The notes beneath the pieces are model-generated. The model was given only the letters and a program-made list of their open reading frames with translations, did no database searches and was not told the DNA's origin. This document shows, piece by piece, positions 6,012 to 6,713 of a stretch of DNA of 6,713 nucleotides. This DNA is from an uncultured Collinsella sp. (lineage in GTDB: Bacteria; Actinomycetota; Coriobacteriia; Coriobacteriales; Coriobacteriaceae), in contig URUW01000100.1 in the NCBI GenBank assembly GCA_900551205.1, forward strand, positions 1 to 6,713. The letters are read 5' to 3'. Positions within the stretch are counted from its first letter, which is position 1; each line of letters begins with the position of its first letter. Position numbers and translations under genes: made by a program.

Positions 6012-6040
6012 TTGCATCGTATCTGGTGTGGAAAAAATAT
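6012..6040 (+). promoter_or_regulatory. Weak candidate promoter for the dihydrouridine synthase gene
   Basis: TTGCAT (6012-6017) resembles a -35 box. An AT-rich stretch AAAAAATAT ends at 6040 at roughly the right spacing, but the -10 match is poor. It is the only AT-rich candidate found in the region between copies D and C. Confidence 0.22.
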
Positions 6041-6087
6041 CGCCTGCGTTCTCGCGCCTGCGAAGAGTTCCTGAACCGCTTGAATGG

Positions 6088-6120
6088 GATGTGACAAAGG
6101 GACTGTCCCTTTGTCACATT
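6088..6120. repeat. 33-nt palindromic repeat, copy C
   Basis: Left arm GATGTGACAAAGGGAC, central T, right arm GTCCCTTTGTCACATT; all but the outermost pair is complementary. It ends 19 nt before the start codon of the dihydrouridine synthase gene, so in its mRNA a stable hairpin would stand directly upstream of the ribosome-binding region. Confidence 0.88.
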
Positions 6121-6139
6121 GATTTGAGAGTGGATGTTG

Positions 6140-6713
6140 ATGAATTTATCGCTGGCCCCTATGGAGGGGATTACCGGGCATGTGTTCCGTCGCGTGCATG
6201 CGGAGTGCTTTGGCGCGCTCGATTGTTATTACACGCCGTTTTTGCCGCCGCCGCGGGTGGGCAACCGCTTTGGTGGCAAGGCGTTTAAAGAGGTCGATCC
6301 TGCCAATAACCAGGGGCTTAACGTAGTACCTCAGCTGATGTCCAAGAATGCGGACGAGTTTGTGTGGGCGGCGCAGGTGCTCGCCGAGATGGGGTACCGC
6401 GAGGTCAATCTCAACCTTGGCTGCCCCTCGGGTACGGTTGTTGCCAAAGGCAAGGGTTCGGGCTTTCTGCGCAACCTGGATGAGCTCGAGGTGTTCTTGA
6501 GCGACGTGTGCGAACGCTCACCCTTGCCGGTGTCGGTCAAGACCAGGCTGGGGTTGGAAAGCGATGACGAGTACGAACGCGTGCTCGACCTCTATTGCCG
6601 CATGCCGCTGGCAGAGCTGATCGTGCATCCGCGCGTGCAAAAGGACCGTTATACGGGCTCGCCGCGTAAAGAGTTTTACGGCGAGACGTTGGAGCGGGCG
6701 CCGTTTCCCGTGG
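6140..6713 (+). CDS. tRNA-dihydrouridine synthase, N-terminal 191 residues (cut by window end)
   Basis: A cytoplasmic flavoenzyme (FMN, NADPH) that reduces specific uridines in tRNA to dihydrouridine. The frame stays open to the window edge. Seen: the N-terminal FMN-barrel motif LAPMEGIT (5-12), PQL at 64-66, the family signature NLNLGCPSG (90-98) with Cys95 as the expected catalytic acid, SVKTRLG (132-138) and VHPR (162-165). The start is taken at ATG 6140, which gives the usual short MNLSLAPMEG opening; ATG 6134 and TTG 6137 are in frame two codons or less upstream and cannot be excluded. The only purine-rich sites (GAGAG 6126-6130, GTGGA 6130-6134) fit 6140 best. About half of the protein is missing. 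The Dus subtype (A, B or C) cannot be assigned from this part. Confidence 0.92.
   Translation, partial: MNLSLAPMEGITGHVFRRVHAECFGALDCYYTPFLPPPRVGNRFGGKAFKEVDPANNQGLNVVPQLMSKNADEFVWAAQVLAEMGYREVNLNLGCPSGTVVAKGKGSGFLRNLDELEVFLSDVCERSPLPVSVKTRLGLESDDEYERVLDLYCRMPLAELIVHPRVQKDRYTGSPRKEFYGETLERAPFPV

Noticed and set aside
5627..6117. Two short - strand open frames (5627-5836 and 5833-6117) with a shared peptide RGLILFPRSER
   Set aside because: The shared peptide is only the translation of the two arms of the foldback element. Neither frame has a ribosome-binding site, and both run through palindromes.
3838..6120. The three palindromes as a CRISPR array
   Set aside because: Spacing is irregular (1.8 kb and 0.36 kb) and the units are perfect palindromes with genes between; no regular spacers or cas genes.
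5956..6288. A 110-codon + strand frame across the dihydrouridine synthase start
   Set aside because: It translates palindromes D and C and then overlaps the true gene out of frame; no coding signal.

Overview
The window looks like a GC-rich chromosome segment from a gut actinobacterium of the class Coriobacteriia, most likely Collinsella or a close relative. This is inferred from codon usage (strong G/C third-position preference), from the gene set (deiminase, transcarbamylase, MFS carrier) and from the style of the interspersed palindromes. No marker gene in the window proves it.

Left part (77-3832, + strand): a three-gene catabolic unit closed by a good intrinsic terminator. It holds (1) an agmatine-deiminase/PAD_porph family enzyme broken by a single-base frameshift near 850, (2) a transcarbamylase of the ornithine/putrescine carbamoyltransferase family with an intact carbamoyl-phosphate site but an altered acceptor site, and (3) a 12-TM MFS carrier whose ribosome-binding site overlaps the stop codon of gene 2. 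Together they resemble a deiminase pathway: import of a guanidino compound, deimination to a ureido compound plus ammonia, then phosphorolysis to carbamoyl phosphate plus an amine. The substrate cannot be read from the sequence. No carbamate kinase is in the window. The most interesting biology is the non-standard acceptor pocket of the transcarbamylase, and the loss of reading frame in its partner deiminase.

Middle part (3877-5601, - strand): two membrane proteins, probably one transcription unit read leftwards. The first is a 175-aa DUF3592-like protein with a GTG start. The second is a 377-aa three-TM protein with an Ala-rich cytoplasmic region and an acidic extracytoplasmic domain. Neither has a function I can assign.

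Right part (5602-6139): a 538-bp intergenic region that is largely palindromes. It has a G9 tract, two copies of a 33-nt palindrome, a shorter variant of it, and a 186-nt foldback element with 33-bp perfect inverted ends. A third copy of the 33-nt palindrome sits at 3838-3870, between the converging left and middle units. From 6140 the + strand encodes the start of a tRNA-dihydrouridine synthase, cut by the window edge.
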